Part shown: positions 19,780-30,402 of the stretch, piece after piece
Numbering within the stretch: the stretch's first letter is position 1
Layout: each line of letters starts with the position of its first letter
Assembly (NCBI GenBank): GCA_024703915.1
Contig: CP087969.1
Location: 3,596,001-3,660,000, forward strand
Origin: Massilia sp. H-1
GTDB taxonomy: Bacteria > Pseudomonadota > Gammaproteobacteria > Burkholderiales > Burkholderiaceae_D
Direction of reading: 5' to 3'
Length of the DNA: 64,000 nt
Position numbers and translations under genes: made by a program
The notes under the pieces: model-generated
Seen by the model: only the letters and a program-made list of their open reading frames with translations
Database searches by the model: none
What the model was told of the DNA's origin: nothing

Positions 19780-21838
19780 ATGAATCTATTTTTCGAAGAG
19801 TCCGGCGATTTCAAGGTCGGCAGCGTCCTGTCGCAGGCCGATGAGGCTTATCAGGTTGAAATGCCGAGCGGCAAGCGCACCAAGGTCAAGGTCAAGGACG
19901 TGCTGGTTCAGTACGAGAAGCCGGCGCCCCAGGACTTGCTCGACGCCGCCAAGGCGATCGCCGCCGATGTCGATTTCGAATTCCTGTGGGAAGTCGCCGG
20001 GCAGGACGAGTTCGGCTTCATGGACTTGGGCGCCGAATATTTCGGTCACGCGCCGCAGCTTACCGAGGCGGCTCTAGCCTGATCCTGGCGCTGCATGGCG
20101 CGCCGATCTACTTCTATAAGAAGGGGCGCGGGCGCTACAAGGCCGCCCCCGAAGCGTCGCTGCGCAGGGCCCAGGCCTAAGCATCGAAAAGAAAAAGCAG
20201 CAAGGCTTGATCCAGGACGGCTATGTGGCCGAACTGGAAGGCGGGCACGCTGCCGCTTAGCCATGGCCCAGCTGGTCCAGCAATTGCTGTTCAAGCCAGA
20301 CAAGAACACCATCGAATACAAGGCGCTCGACGCCGCCTGCAACGAATTGCACACCACGCCGCAGCGCCTGATGCTGACCGTCGGCGGCGTCGGTTCTGCC
20401 CAAGGAATTGCACATGGCGCGCTTCCTGTTCGAGAACTTCCCGAAAGGCGCTTCTTCCCGCAAGTGCCAGGTGCTTAAGCCACCCCGTCCGGCCTGCCTT
20501 ACCGCCGACGTGGCCGCGTTCTCGATCGACGACGTGACCACCACCGAGATCGACGATGCGTTTTCGGTCGTCACCCTGGCCGACGGCACGGTGCGGGTCG
20601 GCATCCACATCGCCGCGCCCGGCCTGGGCATCCGCCCGGACGACGCGGTCGACAAGATGGCGCGCGGCCGCATGTCGACCGTGTATATGCCGGGCGACAA
20701 GATCACCATGCTGCCGGACGAAGTCGTCAATGCCTTCACCCTGGCCGAAGGCAAGACTTGCCCGGCATTGTCGCTGTACGCCACGCTGGACCCGGCCGAC
20801 TGGTCGCTCAAGTCCACCGTCACGCGCCGAAATGGTGCCGATCAAGAGCAATCTGCGCCACAACGACCTGGACGACCTGGTCAACGAAGAAACTCTGGCC
20901 AGCGGCGCGCATGACTATCCGCACAAGGCCGAGCTGGCCCTGCTGTGGCAGTGGGCCCTGAACCTGGAAGCGGGGCGCATGGTCAAGCGCGAAGCGTTCG
21001 GCCTCAAACCCGAGCAGAACAACCGGGTCGACTTCAATTTCTATGTCGACGACGACGTGGTGTCGGTGCTGCGCAGGAAGCGCGGCGCCCCGCTCGACAA
21101 GATCGTGGCCGAACTGATGATCTTCGCCAACAGCACCTGGGGCAAGCTGATGCACGACTCGGGCGTGCCCGGCATCTACCGCTCGCAAGGCGCTAAGCAG
21201 CGGCGCTGACTGGGCCGCCAAGATGCAGGTGCGCATGCTCACCCATGCCGCACCGCACCAGGGCCTGGGCGTCGATCAATATGCGTGGAGCACCTCGCCG
21301 CTGCGCCGAGAGGCTCTGACCTGGTCAACCAGTGGCAAATCCTCGCCTGCGCCGAGCACGGCGTGACGGCGCCGCTGGTGGCCCACTTCAAGCCGCGCGA
21401 TGCTTAAGCCTGTTCGCGATCGTCTCGGCCTTCGATGCCGCCTACGCCGCCTACAACGACCACCAGCAGAACATGGAACGCTACTGGTGCCTGCGCTGGC
21501 TGGGCCAGCAGGAGGCGCGCCAGGTCGACGCGGTGGTGCTCAAGGATGAAGTGCTGCGCCTGGTCGACATTCCCCTGATCATCCGCCTGCCCGGCATGCC
21601 TAAGCCGTGGCGCGCGGGGCCCAGGTGCGGCTCGACATCCTGCGCTGGGACGAGGTCGACCTGACCATCGAGGCGCGCCTGCTGGAAGTGGCCGCTTCGC
21701 CGGAGATCGCCGCCGATGCCGACCTGGAGTACGAGGAAGAGGAAGGCGATACCGGCCAGGCCGCGGTCCAGGAAGTGGTCGAAGCGGAGGGCATGGTGGC
21801 CGTGGTCACCCCGGAACCGGACGCGCGGCATGGCCTGA
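19780..21838 (+). CDS. RNase II/VacB family 3'-5' exoribonuclease
   Basis: Begins MNLFFEESGDFKVGSVLSQA. The RNB catalytic domain follows, with DDVTTTEIDDAFSVVTLADG and IHIAAPGLGIRPDDAVD, the metal-binding aspartate region, then YMPGDKITMLPDEVV. Toward the end, YWCLRWLGQQEARQVDAVVL resembles the S1-like tail. It is shorter at the N-terminus than E. coli RNase II, as in the betaproteobacterial RNB proteins. At least nine frameshifts interrupt it, several at GCTTAAGC-type words (20468, 21404, 21600). The C-terminus is uncertain: if GCGCGGC near 21823 is a miscalled GCCGGC, the stop is at 21836-21838. Repaired length is about 685 residues. Confidence 0.83.
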
Positions 21839-21863
21839 GCCCGGCTTCAAACAGCTACGCGGC

Positions 21864-21890
21864 ACGGCCATTAGTATGTAGAATGGCCGT
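21864..21890 (+). terminator. Hairpin after the RNase gene
   Basis: Perfect 9-bp arms ACGGCCATT (21864-21872) and AATGGCCGT (21882-21890), a 9-base loop, then TCTTTG. It lies between the RNase II-like gene and the TonB-family gene; the T tract is weak. Confidence 0.45.
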
Positions 21891-21922
21891 TCTTTGATTC
21901 AACAGATCCTTTCCGTTATCGC

Positions 21923-22806
21923 GTGAAGTACCTCAGCCAAAATACCCCGCTCAAGATCGCCATCATTGGTTCCGTGTTGCTCCATGGTTTTACTGTTGAG
22001 CTTCAAGTTCGCCGCGCCCGATGCGTTCAGGCTCAAGCCGGTCGACCCCGGGCTCGAAGTGATCCTGGTCAACGCCAAGCACAAGAAGCCGCCGATCAAG
22101 GCCGATGCGCTGGCCCAGGCCAATCTCGATGGCGGCGGTCTGGCCGAAGCCGGCCGCTCGCGTTCGCCCCTGCCCGACATGAAGCGGATGGAAACGGGCG
22201 AGACCGAAATGTCGACCAAGCGCCGCATCGCCGAGCTCGAGGAAGCCCAGCAGAACCTGCTCACGCGCAGCCGCAATTCGCAGTTCAAGGCGTCGCCCGT
22301 GAACGAGAAAGACAAGCCCGATCCGGCCGCCAGCGGCCGCGACCTGATCGAAAGCAGCAAGGCGATCGCCCGCGCCGCGGCCGAGATCGACCAGCGCATC
22401 GAGGACGAGAACAAGCGTCCGCGCAAGACCTTCATTTCGCCGAGCACGCGAGAAGTCGGCTATGCGATGTACTACAAAGAGATGTCCAAGCGGATCGAGG
22501 AAATCGGCACCCTGAATTTCCCGCAGAAAGACGGACGCAAGCTGTACGGCGACCTGATTCTGTACATTCCGATCTTCCAGGACGGTACCGTGTACCAGAA
22601 GGATGGCGGGATCCGCATCGAAAAGAGCTCAGGCAACCCCGACCTCGACAAGGCCGCGATCGCCATCGTGCGGCGCGCCGCCCTGTTCCGGCCGCTTCCC
22701 GGCCAAGATGTTGTCGGCCGACAAGGATGACCTGTGGGTGATGGTGGCTTACTTCAAGTTCACGCGCCAGCAAACCCTGGAAACCGAGTTTAGGGGCAAT
22801 CCATGA
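21923..22806 (+). CDS. TonB-family energy transducer protein
   Basis: Periplasm-spanning protein with an N-terminal membrane anchor ([14 protein letters not shown]), the usual TonB start. A charged Lys/Glu/Ala-rich linker ([19 protein letters not shown]) is followed by a C-terminal domain including [20 protein letters not shown] and [18 protein letters not shown], typical of the TonB box-binding fold. It would couple proton motive force to outer-membrane receptors; a TonB-dependent receptor lies 4 kb away. The start is GTG at 21923. Frameshifts lie near 21990 and 22700. aroE follows 13 bases later. Confidence 0.8.
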
Positions 22807-22819
22807 GCCGGGGCCATCC

Positions 22820-23642
22820 ATGACTGAGCGCTACTGTGTGATCGGCAACCCGGTTGCGCACAGCAAGTCGCCCCTGATTCACGCCGCGTTTGCCCAGCAA
22901 ACCGGCCAGCACCTGGTCTACGAGCGCTGCCTGGCGCCGCTCGACGGTTTTGCCGCCACCGTGGCCGCCCTGGTGGCGGCTTACTGCAAGGGCGCCAACG
23001 TCACCGTGCCCTTCAAGCTGGAAGCGGCGGCCCTGGCCAGCGTCCTGACGCCGCGCGGCTCTGCCGCAGCGGTCAATACCCTCAGTTTCCTGGAAGGCGA
23101 GATGGTCGGCGACAACACCGACGGCGCCGGCCTGGTGGCCGACATCGTGCGCAATGCTTAGACTTTCCGCTCATCGCTTACAAGCGCGTGCTGCTGCTGG
23201 GCAGCCGATGGCGGCTGCGCGCGCGCGCGCTGCTGCCGCTGCTGGCCGAAGGCCCGCGCGCTGGTGATCGCCAACCGCACCGTGGCCAGCGCCGACGCGC
23301 TGGCCGAGACCTTCGGCAGCCATGGGGTGCCGGTCACGGCCAGCGCCTTCGAGGCCCTGGACGGCCCATTCGACCTGATTGTCAACGCCACCTCGGCCAG
23401 CCTGGCTAAGGCGCCTTGCCGCCCCTGCCTGCCACAATTTTTGGCACAAACACGCTGGCATTGGATATGATGTACGGCAACAAACCGACCCTGTTCATGG
23501 ACTTTGCCACCGCCAGCGGCGCGACTGCCCGCGACGGCCTCGGCATGCTGGTGGAACAGGCGGCCGAAGCCTTCGCCGTGTGGCGCGGCGTGCAGGCTAA
23601 GCAACGGCCGCCATCCTCCAACAGCTGCGCACGCACCCATGA
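22820..23642 (+). CDS. aroE: Shikimate dehydrogenase
   Basis: NADP-dependent reduction of 3-dehydroshikimate. It starts [20 protein letters not shown]. The catalytic lysine is in GANVTVPFK, and [10 protein letters not shown] and [10 protein letters not shown] are family motifs. The dinucleotide loop GLLGAGGAAR-like region (23195-23235) is badly garbled, but [15 protein letters not shown] follows. Frameshifts are at 23157, 23190, 23200-23250, 23405 (GCTAAGGC) and 23595 (GCTAAGC), the last two clearly replacing GCCGGC in SLAGALP and VQAG. It ends QQLRTHP, with the stop overlapping the mtgA ATG. Confidence 0.9.
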
Positions 23643-24360
23643 GCAAGACCAAGAAAGCCCCCGGCAATGCCCGCAAACGCCCGTGGATCAAGTGGATGAT
23701 CCTGGGCCCGCTCATCATCGTGACCCTGGTCCAGCTGTATTTCCTGCTGATGGTGTGCTGGTATAACTTCGTCAACCCGCGCATGACCAATATGATGAGC
23801 GACCAGCTCGCCGTGATGCGCGAAAAGAACCCGAAAGCGGCGCTGCAGCAGAAATGGGTGCCGTATGCGGCCATTTCCAATAACCTCAAGCGGGCCGTGA
23901 TCGCCTCGGAAGACGCCAATTTCGCCGACCACGACGGGGTCGACTGGGAAGCGCTGCAAAAAGCCTATGAGCGCAACAACCGCAAGCACAAGGTGGTGGG
24001 CGGCGGTTCGACCATCACCCAGCAGCTGGCCAAGAACCTGTTCCTGTCCGGCTCGCGCAACTACATCCGCAAGGGCCAGGAATTGATCATCGCCTTCATG
24101 CTCGAGACCGTCATGAGCAAGGAACGCATCCTGGAAATCTATTTGAACGTGGTCGAGTACGGCCGCGGCACCTTTGGCGGGAAGCGGCCGCGCGCCATTA
24201 CTTCAATACCAGCGCGGCCAATCTGAATGCCAGCCAGGCCGCCCGGCTGGCGGTGATGCTGCCCAATCCCCGCTATTACGACCGGCACCGCGATACCAAT
24301 TATCTGGCGCGCCGGACCAATCTCATTGTCAGCCGCATGAATTCGGCCGAACTTCCTTAA
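23639..24360 (+). CDS. mtgA: Monofunctional biosynthetic peptidoglycan transglycosylase
   Basis: GT51 enzyme that polymerises lipid II. A membrane anchor ([20 protein letters not shown]) is followed by the catalytic motif 1 region [18 protein letters not shown], with the key glutamate. [37 protein letters not shown] and [14 protein letters not shown] come next. One frameshift near 24180 precedes [20 protein letters not shown] and [14 protein letters not shown]. Repaired length is about 239 residues. It overlaps aroE by ATGA. Confidence 0.92.
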
Positions 24361-24368
24361 GGTTATAC

Positions 24369-24781
24369 ATGCTGTATCGTCAACACGGTTTCATGAGCCT
24401 GCAGCGCGTGCTGCTCGTTTCCATGCTGGTCGCTGGCGTCGGCGCGACGGTCCTGATGTCGGCGCGCCTCGAGCGCAACCTGTTTTCCGAAGGGGTGGAC
24501 AAGGCCGGGAAGGCGGTCAGCGAAAGCCGCGCCGCGCCGGTGCTGGAAGCGGCCAGGCAGGCGGCGACCGGGCCCAGGGCGCCCATGCGCAAATGTGTCA
24601 TCAAAGGCAAGACCGTGATCTCGAACACCGAATGCGTCGATGCCAATCCGACCAGCAAGGACATCAAGATCCAGGTCACGCGGGGGGTCGAAGCGCCGAA
24701 ATTGCCGCCAGCAGCCAAGCAGCGGAAACCGACCCGCACAAGAGACTGGTCGACAAATGGATCGAAAAACAAGAGCAATAG
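24369..24781 (+). CDS. Small membrane-anchored protein of unknown function
   Basis: About 137 residues. The ATG at 24369 comes 8 bases after mtgA. An N-terminal hydrophobic segment (LLVSMLVAGVGATVLMSA) is a membrane anchor or signal. The mature part has two cysteines in CVIKGKTVISNTEC, which resembles the cysteine-bracketed strand of DUF4124-type periplasmic proteins. The end should be LVDKWIEKQEQ after a frameshift near 24717. The alternative open frame running to 24869 gives an Arg-rich tail and would cover the corA start. No function can be assigned; it is probably cotranscribed with aroE-mtgA. Confidence 0.6.
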
Positions 24782-24865
24782 GATAAAAATGGCGTTTCGG
24801 GGTGGCCGGGGAAATAGCGAACGGGTACACTTGCGCTGTTTTGGAAACCCGGCCGAGAAAAGCGC

Positions 24866-25832
24866 ATGATCAACGTATTTGTCCTACAAAATGGCCGCCT
24901 CAACCAGGTCCCGATCGATAGCCGGGAGGATCTGGAAAATGTCGCGCCGGTCTGGGTCGATCTGACCGATCCGAACGACGACGAACGGGCCTGGGTCAAA
25001 ACCATCTACGGCGTGATTTTGCCCGGCGAAGATGAAGTCAAGGATATCGAAGCCTCGGCCCGCTATTACGAAGCCGAAAACGGCGACCTCCATCTGCGCA
25101 CCGACTTCCTGCTCGAAGAAGACGACGGACCGTCGCGCGTGATCACGGTCGCGTTCATTCTTGCCAAGAAAATGCTGTTCTCGGTCCATACCGACGACTT
25201 GCCCGTGTTCCGCCTGGTGCGCATGCGCGCCCGCTCGCGGCCCGGCTCGATCGCCGACTACATGGACGTGCTGCTCGACCTGTACGCGACCGACGCCGAG
25301 TATTCGGCTGACGCGCTCGAGGGCATTTACCAGGACCTGGAAGAAGTCAGCGGCCGGGTCCTGCAGAAAGAATTTACCGACCAGGACGCTGCGGCGGCCC
25401 TGAACGCGATTGCGCGCGAGGAAGACTTGAACGGCCGGATCCGGCGCAACATGATGGATACCCGGCGCGCGGTCAGCTTCCTGATGCGCGGGCGCCTGCT
25501 CAATGCCGAGCAGTTCGAAGAGGCGCGCCAGATCCTGCGCGACATCGAATCGCTGGACGGCCACACATCCTTCTTGTTCGACAAGATCAACTTCCTGATG
25601 GATGCCACCGTCGGTTTCATCAACATTAACCAGAATAAGATCATCAAGATGTTCTCAGGTGGCCTCGGTGGCCTTCCTGCCGCCGACCCTGATCGCCAGC
25701 TGGTACGGTATGAACTTCAAGCTGATCCCCGAGCTCGACTGGGCCTTCGGCTATCCGATGGCGCTGGGGCTGATGCTGGTGTCGGCGGTCGCGCCGCTGG
25801 TGTACTTCAGGCGCCGGGGCTGGCTCAACTGA
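24866..25832 (+). CDS. corA: CorA-type magnesium/cobalt transporter
   Basis: Pentameric inner-membrane divalent cation channel, about 322 residues. A long cytoplasmic N-terminal domain ([20 protein letters not shown]) is rich in acidic residues. The stalk helix is followed by two C-terminal membrane segments flanking the selectivity signature YGMNF. One extra G near 25661 breaks the frame just before the first membrane segment; after repair it reads [20 protein letters not shown] and continues to RRRGWLN. The terminal segment [16 protein letters not shown] is hydrophobic. No M-box-like leader is visible in the short gap upstream. Confidence 0.9.
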
Positions 25833-25919
25833 GAGCGCGGGATTGACTGCCCAGCGCGGCTGCTCAACGCCGGGTATTCTTGTTATCGCCGCACATCAGA
25901 TCCCAGCTGGAAGGTCAGC

Positions 25920-26090
25920 TTATTTCTTCCCGTCTTCAGGCGGATAGCAGATGTAAGTGCAGGTCTCGGCATCGTCGAGTTTCTTCATGCATGCCTTGTA
26001 GCACTTCTTGGGGTCGGTTTTTTCTTCCGCAAGGGCGGCGGCCGAGGTCAGGACAGTGACGGCAATAAAGACAGCCAGGTATTTTTTCAT
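25920..26090 (-). CDS. Secreted 56-residue twin-CX3C peptide, copy 2
   Basis: Begins MKKYLAVFIAVTVLTSAAAL, a clear signal peptide with cleavage after AAALA. The mature part is about 35 residues and holds exactly four cysteines, C30, C34, C44 and C48, in the pattern C-x3-C-x9-C-x3-C (CYKAC ... CTYIC). AAGGGA precedes the ATG. It starts 12 bases after its paralogue's stop; the two share KKCYKACMK and CTYIC and differ elsewhere. The frame is intact, with no indel. No function is known to me. The spacing would allow two disulfides bridging a helical hairpin, or metal binding. Confidence 0.8.
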   Translation of the reverse strand: MKKYLAVFIAVTVLTSAAALAEEKTDPKKCYKACMKKLDDAETCTYICYPPEDGKK

Positions 26091-26102
26091 TGGATAGTTC
26101 CC

Positions 26103-26273
26103 TTAGCGCGACTTGCCATCGTTGCTGTCGTCGCAGATATAGGTGCACTTGTCCTTGTCGTTGACTTCTTTCATGCACGCTTTGTAGCACTTCTTGAAAT
26201 CGACTTTGTCTTCGCTTGCCACGGCGGCGCTGAGGGCGGCCACGCCCAGGAAAACGGCCAGGTATTTTTTCAT
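26103..26273 (-). CDS. Secreted 56-residue twin-CX3C peptide, copy 1
   Basis: Begins MKKYLAVFLGVAALSAAVAS, a signal peptide with likely cleavage near AAVAS. Its cysteines C29, C33, C43 and C47 follow the same C-x3-C-x9-C-x3-C pattern as copy 2. The mature part is rich in Lys and Asp. AAAGGAG lies 6 bases before the ATG. It comes directly after the glutaredoxin-like gene on the same strand. An open frame joins the two, but only because GCTAAGC replaces GCCGGC at the end of that gene. The strong match of the two copies despite differing codons suggests real selected peptides, not chance frames. Confidence 0.82.
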   Translation of the reverse strand: MKKYLAVFLGVAALSAAVASEDKVDFKKCYKACMKEVNDKDKCTYICDDSNDGKSR

Positions 26274-26283
26274 GGTTTCTCCT

Positions 26284-26675
26284 TTAAGGGGGCGCTTAGC
26301 CTTGGCCAGCGCCGCATAGTCTGCTTCATTGAAGCCGATGATCAGGCGATCCTGCGCCACCAGCACCGGCACGCTGTTCTCGCCCAGTTTGCCATACATG
26401 GCGGCCGCGTCGGGCGTCGTATTGATCACCCTGTCGTTGAAGGCGATGCTTACCCCCGGTCAGGTAAGCGCGCTGGCGCAGTGCGGGCAGGTGCTGGTGC
26501 CGTACAGCGTCAGGCGGGCTGGCTGCCCGGCCACGTGGGCGCGAAAATCGCCGCTGCGCGCATGGCCGCGCCATTCGCGCACCAGGCGCGGCGCCTGGCT
26601 GCCCAGCGCGATCGCCGCCACGATGGTGGCCGCCATCAGGAGCGGGTTGCCGAAGCGCCGGATGAAGGGCGTCAT
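26284..26675 (-). CDS. Membrane-anchored glutaredoxin-family protein
   Basis: About 130 residues. An N-terminal hydrophobic segment (LLMAATIVAAIALGS, residues 12-26) is followed by a thioredoxin-fold domain with LTLYGTSTCPHCASA (C63, C66) and the cis-proline region NSVPVLVAQDRLIIGF. Frameshifts occur near 26463 and 26452. The ATG at 26675 overlaps the stop of the TonB-dependent receptor (ATGA), and the twin-CX3C peptides follow, so one operon is likely. The exact stop is uncertain because GCTAAGC near 26295 stands for GCCGGC; TAA at 26284-26286 is my choice. Charges on both sides of the anchor leave the topology open. It could act on disulfides of the neighbouring peptides. Confidence 0.72.
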
Positions 26676-28853
26676 AGTGCCGACTCGAAGCGCAGGTAGA
26701 CGGTGCTGTCACGGCGCGCGGTGGTCTCGATGCGTACTTGCTGGCCATCGGCCAGATAGTCGCTGATCGCCAGCGGCGAGCGCGGCAATGCGGCGCGGGC
26801 ACCCATCACCAGCCGCTGTTCCTTGCTGATGGTCCAGTTGGCGCTGGCGTCGAGGGCGCAACGGCGCGCCACCGAAATGCGTTCGGACGCACTGCTGCGC
26901 ACCCACACCGACGGACTCCAGCTGGCATCGAGATCGAACTTCACGGGCAAGCCGGACAGGCTGTAGCTGGCGCCCAGCTTGGCGCTCCAGGGCGTTTGCT
27001 GGTCGAGCCGGTTGTCGGGTCCCGGCACGCTGTCGACCCGGGAGCGGGCCCAGCCAACGCTGCCGCGCAGATTGACCTTGGGCGCCTCTTTCGACAGGTC
27101 GCGCAGGGCCAGCTCGAATTCAACATCGAGGCCGCTGCTGCGGGCCTGGCCCAGGTTGACCGGGCGCGCCACATAGCGCGGCGTCAGCGACCAGGGCACG
27201 GTCTCGAGGCCGATCGCGGTGCCGAACTTGCCGTCGATGCGGCGGCTGAACACTTCCAGCGTGACCTGGCTGTCGTCGCCGATGCCGTGTTCGTAGGCCA
27301 GATTGAGCGCGAGCGCTTTTTCCGGCCGCAGCAGCAGGTTGCTTAAGCACTGTCGAAGGTGTCGATCGTGTTCGGCCCGCACTGGCCGCTGGCCGGGCAG
27401 GGCGCCAGCGGATGGATCTCCGGCCGCAGCGTGAAGCTGTCGTTCTCGGGCGCTTTGAAGTTGCGCGCCAGACTCAGGCGGAACTGGCGCTTGTCGTCCG
27501 TGCCGATTTTTTGCGATGCGTGCAGGGACGGCGACCACAATGTGTACCGGGTTTGGCCGCGGTACGTGCCTTCCTCAACCGCGAGCTGGTCGGTCGCGCC
27601 CGACAAGCGCGCTCAGGGCCAAACTCTCGCTCACGCGCCATTCATCTTGCGCATAGAGCTTTGATTTGTGGGACGTGGCGTGTCGGGACTGGCCCAGCGC
27701 CGCCAGCGTGCCGTCGGGCAGGCCGTCGAGGCGCCGCTCGAACACACTGTCTTTCACGACCCAGGTGTAATCCGCGCCGGTCGACAGGCTATGGCTTAGC
27801 ACCGAGGCTGGCCTTGTAGGACAGGTAGATTCCGTGCACGCGGGCATCGCGCTTGTCCTGCTCCTGACGCAGGACAGGGGGCAGCCCGGTAGCGCTGTCC
27901 TGGCGATCCTGCACCGTTGCCATCCGTATCAGGTTGGTATTGAGCCGCAGTTCGACGCGACTGTTTTTGGCCTAAGCTTGAATTTCCAGCTGGCCGGGAA
28001 GAACAGCATGTCGAGCGTGGTGCGCTGGTCCTGCTGCGCGTCGAGCAGGGCGCCATGCCACCCAGCGCCGCTGCTCGCGCCGCGCATTCGTGGCGCGGCT
28101 GGAGTACAGGTCCGGCGACAGCGACAGCGTATTGTCCGTGCTGCGCTGCCAGCTCAGGCTGCCGCCGGCGCTGACGCTGTCGCTGCTGTCCATGCTGTCG
28201 ATGACCGCCCGGGCCTGTTCCAGTTCACGCTGTCCGGGCAGGGTCAGCGTCTGGCGCACGTGGCGGCTGTCGGACGCGGACCCATGGTTGGCCGACAGGC
28301 GGGCGCCGAATTGCAGCGGCAGTCGGCGCTGCTTTGATGGTGGTCGAGGTTGGCGGACGAACTCAGCTTGCCGCCCTTGCTGCTCAGCGCCGTGCTGAGG
28401 TTGGTGGCGGTCTTGCGGACGGTGTTGCGGGTGACCATATTAATGGTGCTTAAGCGATCCCGAACGGGCCGAATTCGGCGACCGTGGTCTTGACGATCTC
28501 CACCCGTTCCACCCGCGCCAGGTCGAGCACGGCAGGCGCCTGGTTGGGGCCGGGCGCCTGGCCGTCGACCAGGATCTGGGTGTAACCGGGCAGATTGAGC
28601 AAGCCGATGCTGCCATCGCCGCTGACGGTCACGGCCGGTTCGCGTCTGAGCAATTCCTCGACCGTGCGCAGACCGCTTTCTTCGATGCGCTTGCGGCCGA
28701 TGATGATTTTGCTTAAGCCACAAAGTCGCGCCTGGCCTCGGTATCGCTCTGGCTGGCGCTGATGACGACCTGGGCCGTGGCGGCCGTTTCCTGGGCCTGG
28801 CCGGGCAGCCCCTGCATGGCCAGCACGGCCACGATTGCAATACGTCGATCCAC
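26672..28853 (-). CDS. TonB-dependent outer-membrane receptor
   Basis: About 725 residues. The signal peptide is MDRRIAIVAVLAMQGLPGQA, read from a GTG at 28853. The plug domain contains ESGLRTVEELLRREPAVTV, YTQILVDGQAPG and VERVEIVKTTVAEFGPFG followed by GTINMVTRN. A long barrel follows, with strand patterns such as RQFRLSLARNFKAPENDSFT, RPEKALALNLAYEHG and GLDVEFELALRDL. It ends TVYLRFESAL. At least eight frameshifts interrupt it, several at GCTTAAGC words (27343, 27972, 28449, 28712). The ligand is unknown. The stop overlaps the glutaredoxin start, and two Cys-rich peptides lie downstream. Confidence 0.82.
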
Positions 28854-28904
28854 AGCGTCTTTCGATGAAATTCAAGAACGCCATGGCGCTGCCACGGCGC
28901 ATGG

Positions 28905-28933
28905 ACGATACGCAGCGCAGCAGGTGTTGTCAA
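28905..28933 (-). promoter_or_regulatory. Sigma-70 promoter of the receptor operon
   Basis: On the minus strand TTGACA (28933-28928), a 17-base spacer and TATCGT (28910-28905) form a near-consensus promoter. It ends about 50 bases before the GTG start of the receptor gene. No clear Fur-type palindrome was seen beside it. Confidence 0.6.
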
Positions 28934-29070
28934 TAAAAAATATCTTTCCTGCAACAGGGACGGGGAGGATGCGCTTCGGTGTGACTAAAAGACAACATTT
29001 CCCTGTGCTGGAAATGTGCCGTTTGAGTAACAAATCGGCACAGCTTTGCTTGAACAAACGGCACGCTTAG

Positions 29071-29097
29071 CGCCCTTGCAACTGTCTTGCAAGGGCG
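29071..29097. terminator. Hairpin between hemL and the receptor operon
   Basis: Perfect 11-bp arms CGCCCTTGCAA (29071-29081) and TTGCAAGGGCG (29087-29097) with loop CTGTC, just after the hemL stop (minus strand). There is no T tract on either side, but the position suits a 3' end. Confidence 0.5.
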
Positions 29098-29104
29098 TTC
29101 ATTC

Positions 29105-30402
29105 CTATTTCAGGCGTGCAAACACGCGCCGCGCGGCGGCCACGGTTTCCACGATCACGGCGTCGTCGTGCTGGGCCGAGACGAAGCCCGCCTCGAAGGC
29201 GGCCGGGGCGAAATACACGCCTTCGTCGAGCATGCCGTGGAAGAATGCGTTGAAGCGGGTTTTGTCGTTTAGCCATCATTTCGGCGTAGCTGGTCGGGAC
29301 GTTTTCGCTGGAAGTAGATGCCGAACATGCCGCCCACCGAATCGGCGCAGAAGGTCACGCCCGCTTCCTTGGCGGCAGCGGCCAGGCTTAGCCGCCAGCT
29401 TGGCGGTCTGGGCCGTCAGCTTGTCATAGAAGCCGGGCTGCTGGATCAGGCTCAGGGTGGTCATGCTTAGCCGCCACCGCCACCGGGTTGCCCGACAGCG
29501 TGCCAGCCTGGTAGACGGCGCCGATCGGCGCCATGTTGTGCATCAGGTCGGCACGGCCGCCGAAGGCCGCCACCGGCATGCCGCCGCCGATGACCTTGCC
29601 CAGCGCCGTCAGGTCGGGCGTGATGTCGTACAGCGCCTGGGCGCCGCCCAGGCCGACCCGGAAACCGCACATGACTTCGTCGAAGATCAGGATCGCGCCG
29701 TGCTTGGTGCACAGGGCGCGATGGCGCGCAGGAATTCGGGCGTGGCCTTGATCAGGTTCATATTGCTTAGCCACCGGTTCCACGATCACGCAGGCGATCG
29801 TGTCGCCCATCGAGGCGAAGGCGTCTTCCAGCTGGGCCACGTTGTTGTAGTCGAGCACCAGCGTGTGCTTGACGAAGTCTTCCGGTACGCTTACCGAGGT
29901 CGGGTTGCCGAAGGTCAGCAGGCCGCTGCTTAGCCTTGACCAGCAGCGAGTCGGCGTGGCCGTGGTAGCAGCCTTCGAACTTGATGATCTTGTCGCGCCC
30001 GGTGGCGCCGCGCGCCAGGCGCAGCGCGCTCATGGTCGCTTCGGTGCCGGACGAGACCAGGCGCACTTGCTCGATCGAGGGCACCAGGCGGCAGATTTCC
30101 TCGGCCATCAGGATCTCGCCTTCGGTCGGGGCGCCGAACGACAGGCCGCGCGCGGCCGCGTCCTGCACTGCCTTGACCACTTGCGGGTGGGCGTGGCCGA
30201 CAATGGCCGGGCCCCAGGAACCGATGTAATCGATGTAGCGCTTGCCGTCCGCATCCCAGAAGTAAGGGCCTTCGGCGCGCGTGATGAAGCGCGGCGTGCC
30301 GCCCACCGACTTGAAGGCGCGCACCGGCGAGTTGACCCCGCCCGGGGTGGTTTTCTGGGCGCGGAACAGGGTGTCGTTGCGGGAAGTGTCAGCAGTGGTC
30401 AT
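29105..30402 (-). CDS. hemL: Glutamate-1-semialdehyde 2,1-aminomutase
   Basis: PLP enzyme making 5-aminolevulinate for haem. It starts [17 protein letters not shown], then [19 protein letters not shown]. Motifs are [47 protein letters not shown] and [20 protein letters not shown], which carries the PLP lysine. It ends [14 protein letters not shown]. Frameshifts are frequent (29380, 29470, 29730, 29766, 29890, 29930). The one at 29386 replaces GCCGGC by GCTTAGC inside KLAAGLAAA. The ATG at 30402 overlaps the thiD stop. Repaired length is about 430 residues. Confidence 0.92.

Noticed and set aside
26103..26429. Glutaredoxin fused to the first Cys peptide
   Set aside because: The joining frame depends on GCTAAGC in place of GCCGGC, and the peptide has its own ribosome site and signal sequence.
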